Assembly (NCBI GenBank): GCA_964640055.1
Contig: CAZXFH010000009.1
Span: forward strand, 1-64,000
Direction of reading: 5' to 3'
Length of the DNA: 64,000 nucleotides
Source of the DNA: CAZXFH01 sp964640055
GTDB lineage: Bacteria; Fidelibacterota; UBA2242; JAFGTP01
The translations under genes and the position numbers were made by a program. The notes below the pieces were generated by a model. That model did no database searches. It was not told the origin of the DNA and worked only from the letters and a program-made list of their open reading frames with translations. How positions within the stretch are numbered: the first letter of the stretch is position 1; every line of letters begins with the position of its first letter. Positions 26,257 to 35,843 of this stretch are shown here, in pieces.

Positions 26257-27792
26257 CTATGAAACCGCCTGCATTTTTTGCTCCAATTCAGCGATTTTCT
26301 CTTTTACCCGGTCGCTGATAATTTGCAAACCGCGGCCGCCGGAGATAACATCCTGAGCATGGATATAGGCCTGAAAGAAAGCCACCGGTCCTTCAGTGAT
26401 CAGTGCGCCCAATTTTTGTTTATCATAGTAATTGATGATTTTACGACTCATCATGAATCCCAGCTGATAGTAAGGCCCATTGGATTCTAGGCCCATGTTC
26501 AACATTTGTTCCAGGAGGTCATCACGGTGGGTTTCGTAAATAGCGACATAGCTCTGATCCAGGAGATCCCTGGAAAATTTAACGCCTTCAATCAAAGTCG
26601 GAGTGGAATAATGCGTGCTGATAAAACTGGCGCTCCCCTCCAGCATGATGTAGGCCAGGGTTTTATAAAATTTTTGGTCGGCTTCCTGTTTGAAATCCCA
26701 ATAGGTCAGATCTTCAAATTCACGGGGAGACTTGTCCTGACGGGCGGGGGTGATCCGGCCGAGCTGCAACTGAAAGCGATGAAAGGTTTCATGGGTAACC
26801 GTTTCAATCAAGGTCTGATAGTCATCTTTGATTTGCACCAGATTAGATCCCAGGCCTTCATGGGTGGCCCAGCTGCGTACCCCAAAATTGATACCGAAGC
26901 CCAGTTGTTCCCGAAATTCTAGCTGTTTATCCGGCAGATAGGGCATGATTTTACCCAGTACAATGGCTTCCAGCATGGCCCGGTTTTGTTCAAGGGTGTC
27001 GATCAGGTTCCGAAACTTGTCTTGCTGGATGTAGAGATCGGCAAAACCGAAATAATTCCAGGGATTAAGCCATTTCCAGATCATGGGGAGCGGATCACGG
27101 CTGGCACTGTAGTAAATAAAGTGGGCCAGGTCTTCTTCATGAGGCAAAGGCTCGGGGATATAGCCCAATTGACGGCGATGCTTAAGCATTGCGGTAAAAA
27201 CCGGATGGGCGGCCAGTTCCTTGGCCTGTTCCATACCGGGATCAGGGCTATGATAGTAATCAAGCACCTTGCCCACAGCAGCGGTCTTGATTTCCAGCGA
27301 CATTAACTCCTTAGGAAAAGGGTGGGGATCTTTGCGGGGGAATTTTCTCTGTTTGAATTGAAGCGGATATTGCAGATTGGGTTTTTCAATGATCTTGAGA
27401 TTAGCCGCCCGAATCCGGGACAGATAACGGGCGCATTTAAGGCGAGCGCTCAGCCCCTCTGGTAGAGGTATTTTTTTGGGGTTTTTAAAGCGATCGGGAA
27501 TGAAGCCGTAAAAACTACCACCCCATTTATTTTGCTGTTTTTCTATTTCTGCTAATTTATGAATGTCCCGGGGCGCGTTCAGGCGGTCCAATTGTTTCAG
27601 GATAAAGCGCGCCTCATTCAGGGAGAGAATTTTTTTCAGACTTTGTACTGTGGCGCGGGCCGTACTGTCGGGTGCTTTGCTTTCCAGTTCCGCCCAGTCC
27701 CATTTTTTTTGGTAATTAAATTCCTGGCCCCGGTCGCAAGAGAACAGGACCAGCAGAAACAATGCAGGAACCATCAATAATTTGCGTTGCAT
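26257..27792 (-). CDS. Lipoprotein zincin-like metallopeptidase (DUF5700-like)
   Basis: This 511-residue lipoprotein has Cys19 in VLFSC at the signal peptide end. The zinc motif is H334-E335-x2-H338 (VTHETFHRFQ), with E385 in MLEGSAS about 47 residues later as a probable third ligand. The layout suits the large lipoprotein zincins common in FCB genomes, often called DUF5700. It probably acts on peptides or proteins in the periplasm or at the cell surface. A good AAAAGGAAG precedes the ATG. Its neighbours are unrelated in sequence, so no pathway can be inferred. Confidence 0.65.
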   Translation of the reverse strand: MQRKLLMVPALFLLVLFSCDRGQEFNYQKKWDWAELESKAPDSTARATVQSLKKILSLNEARFILKQLDRLNAPRDIHKLAEIEKQQNKWGGSFYGFIPDRFKNPKKIPLPEGLSARLKCARYLSRIRAANLKIIEKPNLQYPLQFKQRKFPRKDPHPFPKELMSLEIKTAAVGKVLDYYHSPDPGMEQAKELAAHPVFTAMLKHRRQLGYIPEPLPHEEDLAHFIYYSASRDPLPMIWKWLNPWNYFGFADLYIQQDKFRNLIDTLEQNRAMLEAIVLGKIMPYLPDKQLEFREQLGFGINFGVRSWATHEGLGSNLVQIKDDYQTLIETVTHETFHRFQLQLGRITPARQDKSPREFEDLTYWDFKQEADQKFYKTLAYIMLEGSASFISTHYSTPTLIEGVKFSRDLLDQSYVAIYETHRDDLLEQMLNMGLESNGPYYQLGFMMSRKIINYYDKQKLGALITEGPVAFFQAYIHAQDVISGGRGLQIISDRVKEKIAELEQKMQAVS

Positions 27793-27902
27793 AGCGCTTC
27801 CTTTTGCAGTTTAATAGGTTAAAATCCTTTGCTTAGGCCATATGACAAGTATGTCCGGGGCCAACTTGATTGTCCCTAGAAAATGATCATCCGGTCAGGT
27901 GA

Positions 27903-28388
27903 TTAATACTCCTCAATATGATAGAACATTCCGTCTTCTACCCATTGTTCCGGGCGTAACAGCAACTCCTCGAAATTATCCATCAAATGATAATGACGCC
28001 GTTCTTCATCGGCAATTTGTAAAAGGATTCGTTTCTGGTCTGCATCATCCACCTCGGCGGCTTTCTGCTTGTAGAAATCGCGAGTTTTTTTCTCAATTTC
28101 TCGGGCTTTACGGTAGAGCTCTTTTTGTTCGCCGGTAAAATCAAAGGAAGCCCCGCTGGCTTTCATTTTTTCAAAGATCGTGACCGAATTCTTCAGAATT
28201 TCTGTTTCTGCCATTCCCGGTTTTTCCGCGGCTTTCATTTTTTTAAAGGTGTTGTGGTGTTTGACCTCGTCATCGGCCAGTAATGACAGGATGTTACGCA
28301 TCCCTTCGTTGGGCGCTTTTTCTGCCAACTCACGGTAGAGCGCCTCACCCTCTTTTTCCATTTTCAAAGCATAATCAAATATATTCAT
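27903..28388 (-). CDS. Ferritin-like (rubrerythrin-type) diiron protein
   Basis: The 161-residue, all-helical protein has the ferritin-like E-x6-Y pattern twice. Iron ligands are likely in EKEGEALYRELAE, ADDEVKHHNTF, REIEKKTRDFY and ADEERRHYHLM. No rubredoxin Cys4 domain is present, so it resembles the erythrin domain alone (YciF/YjfO-like). Such proteins reduce peroxide or sequester iron in anaerobes. A strong AGGAGG precedes the ATG. Its gene is between gpmI and a lipoprotein peptidase gene on the same strand. Confidence 0.8.
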   Translation of the reverse strand: MNIFDYALKMEKEGEALYRELAEKAPNEGMRNILSLLADDEVKHHNTFKKMKAAEKPGMAETEILKNSVTIFEKMKASGASFDFTGEQKELYRKAREIEKKTRDFYKQKAAEVDDADQKRILLQIADEERRHYHLMDNFEELLLRPEQWVEDGMFYHIEEY

Positions 28389-28476
28389 CGTTTCCTCCTG
28401 GGTTTATTATTGTTTTATCGGTTAAAGCGAGCACCTACAAATCGGCACTTATAATAATTTTTTCAAAAAAATATTT

Positions 28477-30030
28477 CTATTCGGCAATTAAGCTCTCTGC
28501 GGTCATTTCCGCGGGTATTCCCAATCCCATTAATTGCAAAGTAGTCGGTGCCAGATCAGATAATTTCCCCCGTTTGATCAAGTGTTTATCGGAGGCATCC
28601 CGGGCCACATAGATGCATTCCACCGGAAAGGTGGTATGGCTGGTTTTTGTTTCCCCGGTGTCATACTCGACCATCTGCTCGGAATTGCCATGATCGGCCG
28701 TGATAAATATATGGGCGTCCAGCGCCAGCAGACGACCGACTATTTTACCAACGCACTCATCGACAGTTGCAATGGCTTTTTTGGCCGCCTCGTAATCGCC
28801 GGTATGTCCCACCATATCACCATTCGCATAGTTGATCACTATGAACTGATAGGGATTGTTCTGAAGGCGTTTTAAGATTTCCCGGGTAACCGGATGGGCT
28901 TCCATTTCCGGATGACTGGCAAAACTGGAAGGGTCCAGTTTACTCTTTATCTCGACTTGATCCTCGTTTTTGTTAGGAGTGGTTTTTTTGCCGTTAAAGA
29001 AGCTGGTTACATGCCGGAATTTCTGGGTCTCGGCGATCCGTAACTGCTTTAATCCGGCCCGGGCAACAACCTCGCCCAATAGATTGTCCATTCCGCCGCC
29101 GCCGCTCATGGCTCCGATCAGGTACTCCTCGAATTCATCGTAATATTGGGTTAACCCCAAATATGCAACTTCCGGCCGACGATTCGGCTGGCCGGGATAA
29201 TCAGGTTCAACAAAGGCTTTGGAGAGCTGAATGGCGCGGTCTTGTCGGTAGTTGGTATGGACGACACAATCGCCATCCTGCACCCCTTGATAGTCACCGA
29301 TCACATAGGGCGGGATATATTCATCAAACATGGGCACGTTATCCGGGGTTTGATCCTTTTGATAGGATTCCGCCACCGCGGCTTCAATACTCTCTGCGTG
29401 GCGGCCCTGGGCATCCACAATGCAATTGTAGGCTTTGTCTGTCAAGTGCCAGTTCTCACCGCGATCCATACCATAATAGCGCCCCATGGCAGTTCCGATC
29501 TGGCAATTCCCTATTTCTGCCATCACCTCTTTTAACTGTGCAATATATTTGTTGCAGCTGCGCGGAGGGGTGTCACGACCGTCCAGAAAGGGATGGATAA
29601 TGATCCGTCCTTCCGGATAAGCCTGGCGGGCTTCACGTAACATGGTGAACAAATGCTCTTGATAGGCATGCACACCCTGATCCTGCAAGAGACCCAGGAA
29701 ATGCAATTGTGAAGCGTTTTTTTTCCAGAGATCAAGAATGTTTTTCCATTTGGGCGCCTTGAAGATAGTTCCCTTGGAGATACCATCGTCGATGCGCTTT
29801 ATTTCCTGCACTACGATCCGGCCGGCACCGATATTCAAATGTCCCACTTCACTGGAACCCTGAAAGCCTTCCGGTACACCCACCGCTTCCCCGGAAGCAT
29901 CTAATAATGTCCAGGGATATTTTTGTTTGTAACTGTCCATGTTAGGGGTTTTGGCTGCCAGCACGGCATTGCCTCTGGTATTTTCATTATATCCCCATCC
30001 GTCGCGAATAATGATACAGACCGGTCGCAT
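28477..30030 (-). CDS. gpmI: 2,3-bisphosphoglycerate-independent phosphoglycerate mutase
   Basis: This 517-residue protein is of the alkaline-phosphatase superfamily. Metal-binding D10 lies in IIRDGWG and the catalytic serine is S60 in SSEVGHLNIGAGR. The transferase domain carries MGRYYGMDRGENW and the C-terminal metal site HGNSEQM. It interconverts 3- and 2-phosphoglycerate in glycolysis without the 2,3-bisphosphoglycerate cofactor, using Mn or similar metals. It acts one step before the enolase encoded at 61.8 kb. ATG 30030 follows AAGGAG at a good spacing; the TTG at 30060 adds residues not in the family. Length is normal. Confidence 0.93.
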   Translation of the reverse strand: MRPVCIIIRDGWGYNENTRGNAVLAAKTPNMDSYKQKYPWTLLDASGEAVGVPEGFQGSSEVGHLNIGAGRIVVQEIKRIDDGISKGTIFKAPKWKNILDLWKKNASQLHFLGLLQDQGVHAYQEHLFTMLREARQAYPEGRIIIHPFLDGRDTPPRSCNKYIAQLKEVMAEIGNCQIGTAMGRYYGMDRGENWHLTDKAYNCIVDAQGRHAESIEAAVAESYQKDQTPDNVPMFDEYIPPYVIGDYQGVQDGDCVVHTNYRQDRAIQLSKAFVEPDYPGQPNRRPEVAYLGLTQYYDEFEEYLIGAMSGGGGMDNLLGEVVARAGLKQLRIAETQKFRHVTSFFNGKKTTPNKNEDQVEIKSKLDPSSFASHPEMEAHPVTREILKRLQNNPYQFIVINYANGDMVGHTGDYEAAKKAIATVDECVGKIVGRLLALDAHIFITADHGNSEQMVEYDTGETKTSHTTFPVECIYVARDASDKHLIKRGKLSDLAPTTLQLMGLGIPAEMTAESLIAE

Positions 30031-30430
30031 ATGATATGACTCCTTTTTATATTGTGTCAAATTTCTTTATAATCAACAACTTAAATATCCTCTGCATAAC
30101 CTTGAAATATAATAAAGCCTGCTTTCTTTTTGAAGCGAATTCTCTTAAAAAGTTACAAATAAGGGCAGACTGAATGGCGGATCGCTAGCAGGCAAATCCA
30201 GAAAAAGGATGCATGATTGTTTAAGATTATATAATTTATAGCGGTTGTGGTACCAGGTTGAATAAAAGGAGATACTCGCCCTACTTGTTACCTAATTAAA
30301 TTTCCATATTAAAATTTTATTTTTCAGGCAATTCCTTTCGTGCCTTTGATGGCAGAGGCACTCTTTGCCAGACAAAGGTTTTGAATTCCTTTCTAAAGAC
30401 TTTTAAATTTTGCCGACTTGAAGGGATGAT
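30031..30430. other. AT-rich intergenic region between gpmI and the polysaccharide locus
   Basis: No gene is visible in this 400-bp divergent gap. It is AT-rich with several poly-A/T runs. Near the right end, CCTTTG (30343-30348) and CAAAGG (30373-30378) pair with inner GGCA/TGCC to give a hairpin followed by TTTT. A promoter-like element directly follows at 30381-30409. Confidence 0.45.
30381..30409 (+). promoter_or_regulatory. Promoter candidate for the surface polysaccharide locus
   Basis: TTGAAT (30381-30386) and TAAATT (30404-30409) are separated by 17 bases and lie 22 bases before the FemAB-like start. The -35 matches four of six consensus bases. A hairpin ends just upstream, so this could be a hairpin-linked regulatory site. 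Confidence 0.35.
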
Positions 30431-31399
30431 ATGTCAATTATTTGTAAACCGTTTAATCCACGACAAAGCAAACGCTGGGATAAATTTACCCAAGAAAGTG
30501 TAAACGGCACCTTGTTTCATCGCCGTCGTTTTTTGTCCTACCATCCGGCCGAACGTTTTAAGGATGCTTCGCTGGTATTTACTAAAAAAGGACGCTTGTT
30601 TGCGCTCTTACCAGCCGCTCAGGTGGAACAGGCCGGTAAAAAAACGCTTTATTCACATCGGGGTGCCAGCTATGGGGGCTTTGTTTACCAGGAAGGCTTA
30701 TCCATTGCTGAGGCCTATGATCTGGTAGAGAATCTGCTTTGTTATGCCCGTGAACACGAATTCACGCGCATTGTCATGACATTACCGCCGGTCATTTACG
30801 AGCGGCGGTTATCCCAATATATTGATTTCGCCTTGATCAAACATGGGTTTGGTTATCTGAAGCGGGAGGTTTCCAGCATTGTCACCCTGGAAAAAGATAT
30901 CGCAACAAACATTAAAAAGTTTAAGCAGACCAACCGGACCGCTTTCCGGCGGGCCCAGAAACTGGGGGTAGCGGTGCGCGAATCACAGGATTTTGCGCGC
31001 TTCTATCAGATATTGGAAAAAAACCTGAAGATTCGTCATAATGTGGCGCCCACCCACACCTTGGATGAATTGTTGCAACTCAAACAGCTGTTCCCTGAGC
31101 AGATTTTTCTCTATGGCGCCTATGTAGGTGCGGAGATGATCGCCGGTGTGGTGATGTTTGACTGCAATCAGGATGTGTCCCTGGCCTTTTACATCAGTCA
31201 CGACGAGACCAAACAACGCTACCGGGGGGTTAATCTGCTGTTTTATCATATTATTGAGCGTTGTATTCACCAGGGCTTTAAATATCTGGATTTTGGAATT
31301 TTTACGGTCAATATGGAGCCCAACTTTGGGCTGGCCCGTTTTAAAGAGGGGTTTGGATCCAGCGGCATTTTAAGGGATACGTTGTTCCTGGATTTGTAA
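30431..31399 (+). CDS. FemAB/GNAT-like acyltransferase
   Basis: The 322-residue protein carries the two-lobed GNAT-like fold of the FemAB/BioF2-like group (region IAGVVMFDCNQDVSLAFYISHDE and GVNLLFYHIIERCIHQGFKYLDFGI). Members attach amino acids to peptidoglycan or acyl groups to sugars. Its position ahead of two flippases and a set of glycosyltransferases suggests modification of a surface glycan or its amino-sugar. AAGGGAT precedes the ATG. Which donor it uses cannot be seen. Confidence 0.6.
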   Translation: MSIICKPFNPRQSKRWDKFTQESVNGTLFHRRRFLSYHPAERFKDASLVFTKKGRLFALLPAAQVEQAGKKTLYSHRGASYGGFVYQEGLSIAEAYDLVENLLCYAREHEFTRIVMTLPPVIYERRLSQYIDFALIKHGFGYLKREVSSIVTLEKDIATNIKKFKQTNRTAFRRAQKLGVAVRESQDFARFYQILEKNLKIRHNVAPTHTLDELLQLKQLFPEQIFLYGAYVGAEMIAGVVMFDCNQDVSLAFYISHDETKQRYRGVNLLFYHIIERCIHQGFKYLDFGIFTVNMEPNFGLARFKEGFGSSGILRDTLFLDL

Positions 31400-31544
31400 G
31401 CAAGGGGTGATTATCGGCGATTGTTACCGGCATGATCAAAGCATTTAATGTCAATCAGTAATAGATCTCCACATTAAGAGATCGTATTTAATTAAAAAGA
31501 TCATTTTATAATATAATTAAAAATCAGGGGCTTCTTACATCTAA

Positions 31545-33032
31545 ATGAGTTTTATGTTATCCAGGATCAAGCAGTTGACTAAACAGACATTAGTATATGG
31601 TGTGGGTACCATTCTGACCCGCTTCGTTACCTTTATGCTGCTTCCAGTTTATACCAATGTGCTTTCGCCGGCCGACTATGGACTGGCCGTGCTCATCTTT
31701 GTTTTTCTGGCTTTTATGAACTATATCTACAATTACGGGTTGGATTCGGCGCTTTTGCGCTTTTATAGTGGGGCTACCAAGCCAAAAAACAAAACCCGTA
31801 TTCTTTCCACTGCGGTTTGGATGGCCCTGGCAGCCAGTGCCGCACTCAGTCTGGTCATCTATGCCCTGCGTATGCCGCTGGCCAACGTGTTGCTCTCGGA
31901 GCAGGAGGGCGCTATATTTTTTAAATATGCAGCCCTGATTCTGTTTTTTGACTGTCTCTGCCGGATACCCTTTGCCCTGCTCAGATTAAAGGAAAAACCC
32001 TACGCATTTATGGGCATCCGTTTGATAAACGTGGCCATGACCCTGGGATTGAACATCTATTTTGTGGTGATCCTAAAGATGGGGGTTATCGGCATTTTTC
32101 GTAGTAATCTAATCACTTCGGCCACCACAGCCACCTTGCTTTACCTCATTATGGTTAAGGAACTTTCCTTTACTTTTTCCGGCCAGCTATCCAAAGATTT
32201 ATTGTTATTCGGGCTACCCTTTATACCCACCGGTCTGGCGACGGCCGCTATGGAGATGATCAACCGCTACATTGTCAAGCACTTTTTGGGATTGGATGCC
32301 GTGGGTCTCTTCAGTGCCGGTTATAAGCTGGGGATTTTTATGCTGCTGGTTTCCACGGCCTTTTTTTATGCTTGGCAGCCCTTTTTTCTGAGGGTCGGGC
32401 CTGCGGAAAATTCACGCCGGTTATTTGGCCGTATATTGACCTATTTTACGGCGGTTGCCCTGAGCTTCTGGGTGCTACTGACTCTGTTCATGCCTGAAAT
32501 TGTGAATTTACATATCAAGGATATATATCTAATTGGTCCTGAATTCCAATCCTGTGTAACTATTGTTCCTTTTGTGCTGCTGGGATATGTTTTCTACGGG
32601 ATCAATCAGGTGTTTTTACCGGGGATCTATTTTAAAAAGAAGACCCGTTACCTGGCATCCAATACGGTTCTTGCCGCCCTGATTAATGTGGGTGCCAATT
32701 ATTACTTAGTTCCTCGTCTGGGGATCGTGGGATCGGCACTGGCCAGTCTGATCGGCTATATTTGTCTGGCGGCGGCCACCTATTTTGTTTCGCAGCGCTT
32801 GTTTAAAGTCCATTACGAGTACGGGCGGGTGATATTGTTGTTGGGTGTGACCCTGGTCGCAGGATTCAGCGGCTATTTTTTCTCTTTGAGCTGGTATGTG
32901 CGCCTGATCATTGTGGTTAGCCTGCCATTATTGTTACGTTTGTTTGGGTTTTTTAAACCTGAGGAATTGCGCGGGCTACTAAACATTTTCAAGAACCGCT
33001 TTAAGACTACCGGGATCCATGCCGAACAATAA
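31545..33032 (+). CDS. Oligosaccharide flippase 1 (Wzx/MOP superfamily)
   Basis: At 495 residues with about 12-14 predicted membrane helices this is a typical Wzx-type exporter of the MOP superfamily. The N-terminus begins KQTLVYGVGTILTRFVTF, matching the family's first helix. It is expected to flip undecaprenyl-linked oligosaccharide to the periplasm. A second flippase gene begins 14 bases before this one ends. The two proteins share layout and short matching segments (GVGTILTRFVTF and ASGLILTRGVSF), so they are probably anciently duplicated. No O-antigen polymerase gene is visible nearby. Confidence 0.85.
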   Translation: MSFMLSRIKQLTKQTLVYGVGTILTRFVTFMLLPVYTNVLSPADYGLAVLIFVFLAFMNYIYNYGLDSALLRFYSGATKPKNKTRILSTAVWMALAASAALSLVIYALRMPLANVLLSEQEGAIFFKYAALILFFDCLCRIPFALLRLKEKPYAFMGIRLINVAMTLGLNIYFVVILKMGVIGIFRSNLITSATTATLLYLIMVKELSFTFSGQLSKDLLLFGLPFIPTGLATAAMEMINRYIVKHFLGLDAVGLFSAGYKLGIFMLLVSTAFFYAWQPFFLRVGPAENSRRLFGRILTYFTAVALSFWVLLTLFMPEIVNLHIKDIYLIGPEFQSCVTIVPFVLLGYVFYGINQVFLPGIYFKKKTRYLASNTVLAALINVGANYYLVPRLGIVGSALASLIGYICLAAATYFVSQRLFKVHYEYGRVILLLGVTLVAGFSGYFFSLSWYVRLIIVVSLPLLLRLFGFFKPEELRGLLNIFKNRFKTTGIHAEQ

Positions 33033-34467
33033 GTATAAACAATTATTCAGCGAAACTGTTATTTATGCTTCCGGGCTTATTTTAACCCGTGGGGTCAGCT
33101 TTCTGCTGGTGCCTCTCTATACCAATTTTTTAAGCCGGCCACAATACGGCCTGATCTCTCTGGCCTACGCCTTTATTGGTTTTATGACCGTGATTTTGGC
33201 CTATGGCTCTGATGCAGCCTTATTAAAATATTACGTGCAGAAATCTGCGCGAAAGAAGGATTATTTCTCCACTGTTTATGCCATGCTCTTTGTGACCACC
33301 ATCTTCTTTTTTATTTTTTCCTATGGCCTGCGACGGCCTTTATCAGTCCTGGTGCTGGGCGATCACCAGCCGGAATTTTTTGTCTTTTGTAGTGTCGTTA
33401 TTTTCTTTGATGTGCTTAACTCCATCACCATGTTGATTTTCCGGGCGGAAAACCGAGCCCGGTTCTATGTTTTTTTCGGTTTTTTAAATACCAGCCTGCA
33501 ACTGGTACTGAATGTCTACCTGGTCGGTAAACTGCGCCTGGGGGTGTCTGGCATTTTTTATAGCAATATGATCAGTTCGGCCCTGATCTGGCTGTTAACC
33601 CTCTATTTTGTTGTGCGGCGCTTTCGGTTTCACCGCATTTCCTTAGGATCATTAAAGGCCGTCCTGCAGTTCGGTTTGCCCTTTTTACCTTCTGGTATTT
33701 TTGCCATGTTGCTTGAATTGGCGGACCGCTACTTACTGCGCATATTCACCGACCTGGAGACGGTCGGATTATATAACGCCGGTTACAAAATGGGCATGTT
33801 AATGCTGTTATTTGTCTATGGGTTTAATGCCGGCTGGCATCCCTTCTTTTTAAAAGAGAGTGAAAAAACCAATGCCAGAGCAACTTTTGCCAAGATTACT
33901 ACCTATATAACCCTGGTGCTGATTTTTCTCTGGTTGGTTTTCAGTTTTTGGTTCCAGGATCTGGTGAAAATTTCCATTGCCGGGCGGCATTTGATCGCCA
34001 CTGAATATTGGCCGGGGTTGGCAATTACACCCATAATATGGCTGGCCTATATCTTTCGCGCCTTTTATCTCTTACAGCTCCCGGGAATTTATAATCTAAA
34101 AAAAACCAAATATGCACCGATATTCCGTGGGATAGGAGCCGGCAGCAATATTCTTCTGAATATTATCCTTATTCCCTATTACGGTCTTTTGGGGGCTGCT
34201 TATGCCACTTTGATCGCCTTTATCATCATGGCAGTGGCCATCTTTGTCCTGAACCGTAAAATATACCCGATCCCTTATGAGTGGAGCCGGATTCTGCGCA
34301 TTATTATTATCGGCCTGGGTTGTTATCTAACCTATTATTTCCTGGGAAACGATGCCGTCCTGGTGCGTCTGGCGCTCACCGCTCTTTTTCCCTTGGGCCT
34401 TTGGGCAACCGGATTTCTTAATCGCAGCGACCGGTTGTTCATCCGCCGGTTATTTATTAGCCAGTAG
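33019..34467 (+). CDS. Oligosaccharide flippase 2 (Wzx/MOP superfamily)
   Basis: The 482-residue, polytopic protein has the same family features (ASGLILTRGVSFLLVPLYTNFL; GLPFLPSGIFAMLLELADRYLL). It overlaps flippase 1 by 14 bp, so it is translated by coupling. Its end overlaps the oppositely oriented glycosyltransferase gene by 11 bp. Two flippases in tandem could handle different lipid-linked products, or form a heteromer; this is inference. Confidence 0.85.
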   Translation: MPNNKYKQLFSETVIYASGLILTRGVSFLLVPLYTNFLSRPQYGLISLAYAFIGFMTVILAYGSDAALLKYYVQKSARKKDYFSTVYAMLFVTTIFFFIFSYGLRRPLSVLVLGDHQPEFFVFCSVVIFFDVLNSITMLIFRAENRARFYVFFGFLNTSLQLVLNVYLVGKLRLGVSGIFYSNMISSALIWLLTLYFVVRRFRFHRISLGSLKAVLQFGLPFLPSGIFAMLLELADRYLLRIFTDLETVGLYNAGYKMGMLMLLFVYGFNAGWHPFFLKESEKTNARATFAKITTYITLVLIFLWLVFSFWFQDLVKISIAGRHLIATEYWPGLAITPIIWLAYIFRAFYLLQLPGIYNLKKTKYAPIFRGIGAGSNILLNIILIPYYGLLGAAYATLIAFIIMAVAIFVLNRKIYPIPYEWSRILRIIIIGLGCYLTYYFLGNDAVLVRLALTALFPLGLWATGFLNRSDRLFIRRLFISQ

Positions 34468-35671
34468 CAACCGGGCGTCGGTTTGTTTGTTTTATTTTAT
34501 TAAAAAGTTGGTTGATCGCCGAGGCAAAGGCGCGATCGCTGTAATGTTTTTCAGCCACCGCGCGGATTTGGTCCGGAGAATACTGGGCATAATTTTCCAT
34601 CATGCCAATCATCGCCGCTGCCAGCGCTTTGACATTATTGGGCTCGACTAGCATACCGGTTTCCGGCCTGATAATATCTTGCGGACCCCCGCAGCGGGTT
34701 GCGATAACCGGCAACCCGGCTGCCATAGCCTCCACCAAAGCGACCCCAAAGGTTTCCTCTTCACTACTCAGCACCAGACAATGCATCTGAGCCAATTTAC
34801 GGGCGACTGCTGTTTTAGATAAATACCCGCAAAAAGAGACCTGTCTGCTGATCCCCAGCTCTTGGGCGAGGGCTTTTAAGTCCTGACGTAGCGCCCCATC
34901 ACCGATTAGATCCAGTGTGATTCCCGGTTGGTAGTCAGCTATCTGTGCGAAGGCCCTGATAAGAATCTCCAGCCGTTTTTCCGGGCGAAACAAAGCTATG
35001 GCCACGAAGCGGAATAAGCCCGGGCTGGGAAAGCTGTGATGTATCTCAAAGGCGGTAACTTCGGCCGGGTTAGGAATCACGGTCAGCTTCCCTCTTGCCT
35101 CCGGAAATTGGGCGGCAATCGCTTTTTTCAAGGCGGTGCTGGTGGCAATAATACCATGGGTATAGCGATAGGCGCGGTTAATGCACTTGCGCTGCAGATA
35201 TGTAAGACGAACAGGTGGTAAAAATTCTTTTAAATGTTCGGAAATCACATAGGGAATACCCTGTTGCATTAGAAAACGTCCCATAGCAGCTCCGGCCCAC
35301 AATGATGAATTGATAAATACCATCTGCGGAGCACCCTGTGTGGTTACGGCGCGTTTAAATAGAGATATGATACGCTGTTGGTAAAACAAATGGGTCAGTA
35401 AAGGTAATTTGGGAAACCAGTTGATACTTTCCTGGCGGTAGGTTAAGACTCCCTGTTCCCGCCCTTGCGAAGCAGAGATAAGGGGGGGGTGGTCAGATCT
35501 GTAGAGCATTTTATGAGAGTGAATAAGACTGGTTATCACCACCACCTTAAACCCGTACCGTTGAAGGATTTTTGCCCGGTCGCGAAAAAAAGTCCCGGCT
35601 GTGGGATCGACTTGCGATGGATACCAGGAAGGCATAACGAATAGGTTTATAGGGTTAATGGCGGATTTCAT
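34457..35671 (-). CDS. GT4-family glycosyltransferase (inverted in the locus)
   Basis: The 404-residue GT-B enzyme has an N-terminal acceptor domain and a GT4 C-terminal domain (FRPEKRLEILIRAFA). The nucleotide-sugar site near EEETFGVALVEAMAAGLPVIATRCGG carries the E-x7-E pattern. It transfers a sugar from a nucleotide donor to a lipid-linked or protein acceptor. It is the only minus-strand gene in the 30-39 kb locus and converges with flippase 2 (11-bp overlap). The inversion suggests rearrangement or acquisition. Confidence 0.85.
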   Translation of the reverse strand: MKSAINPINLFVMPSWYPSQVDPTAGTFFRDRAKILQRYGFKVVVITSLIHSHKMLYRSDHPPLISASQGREQGVLTYRQESINWFPKLPLLTHLFYQQRIISLFKRAVTTQGAPQMVFINSSLWAGAAMGRFLMQQGIPYVISEHLKEFLPPVRLTYLQRKCINRAYRYTHGIIATSTALKKAIAAQFPEARGKLTVIPNPAEVTAFEIHHSFPSPGLFRFVAIALFRPEKRLEILIRAFAQIADYQPGITLDLIGDGALRQDLKALAQELGISRQVSFCGYLSKTAVARKLAQMHCLVLSSEEETFGVALVEAMAAGLPVIATRCGGPQDIIRPETGMLVEPNNVKALAAAMIGMMENYAQYSPDQIRAVAEKHYSDRAFASAINQLFNKIKQTNRRPVATG

Positions 35672-35843
35672 CAGACCAATAAACTTAGGGGCTTAATTTA
35701 AAGAATCCAAAAAGATGTTTTATTCCTGTTCAATAAGACTTGATACTCAGCCACTATTAAATAATCTGTCTGCACACAGCTGCCGTCATAAACCGATGAA
35801 ATAAAATATATAAAAAAAGCTTTATATTTACTATTTTATCGCG

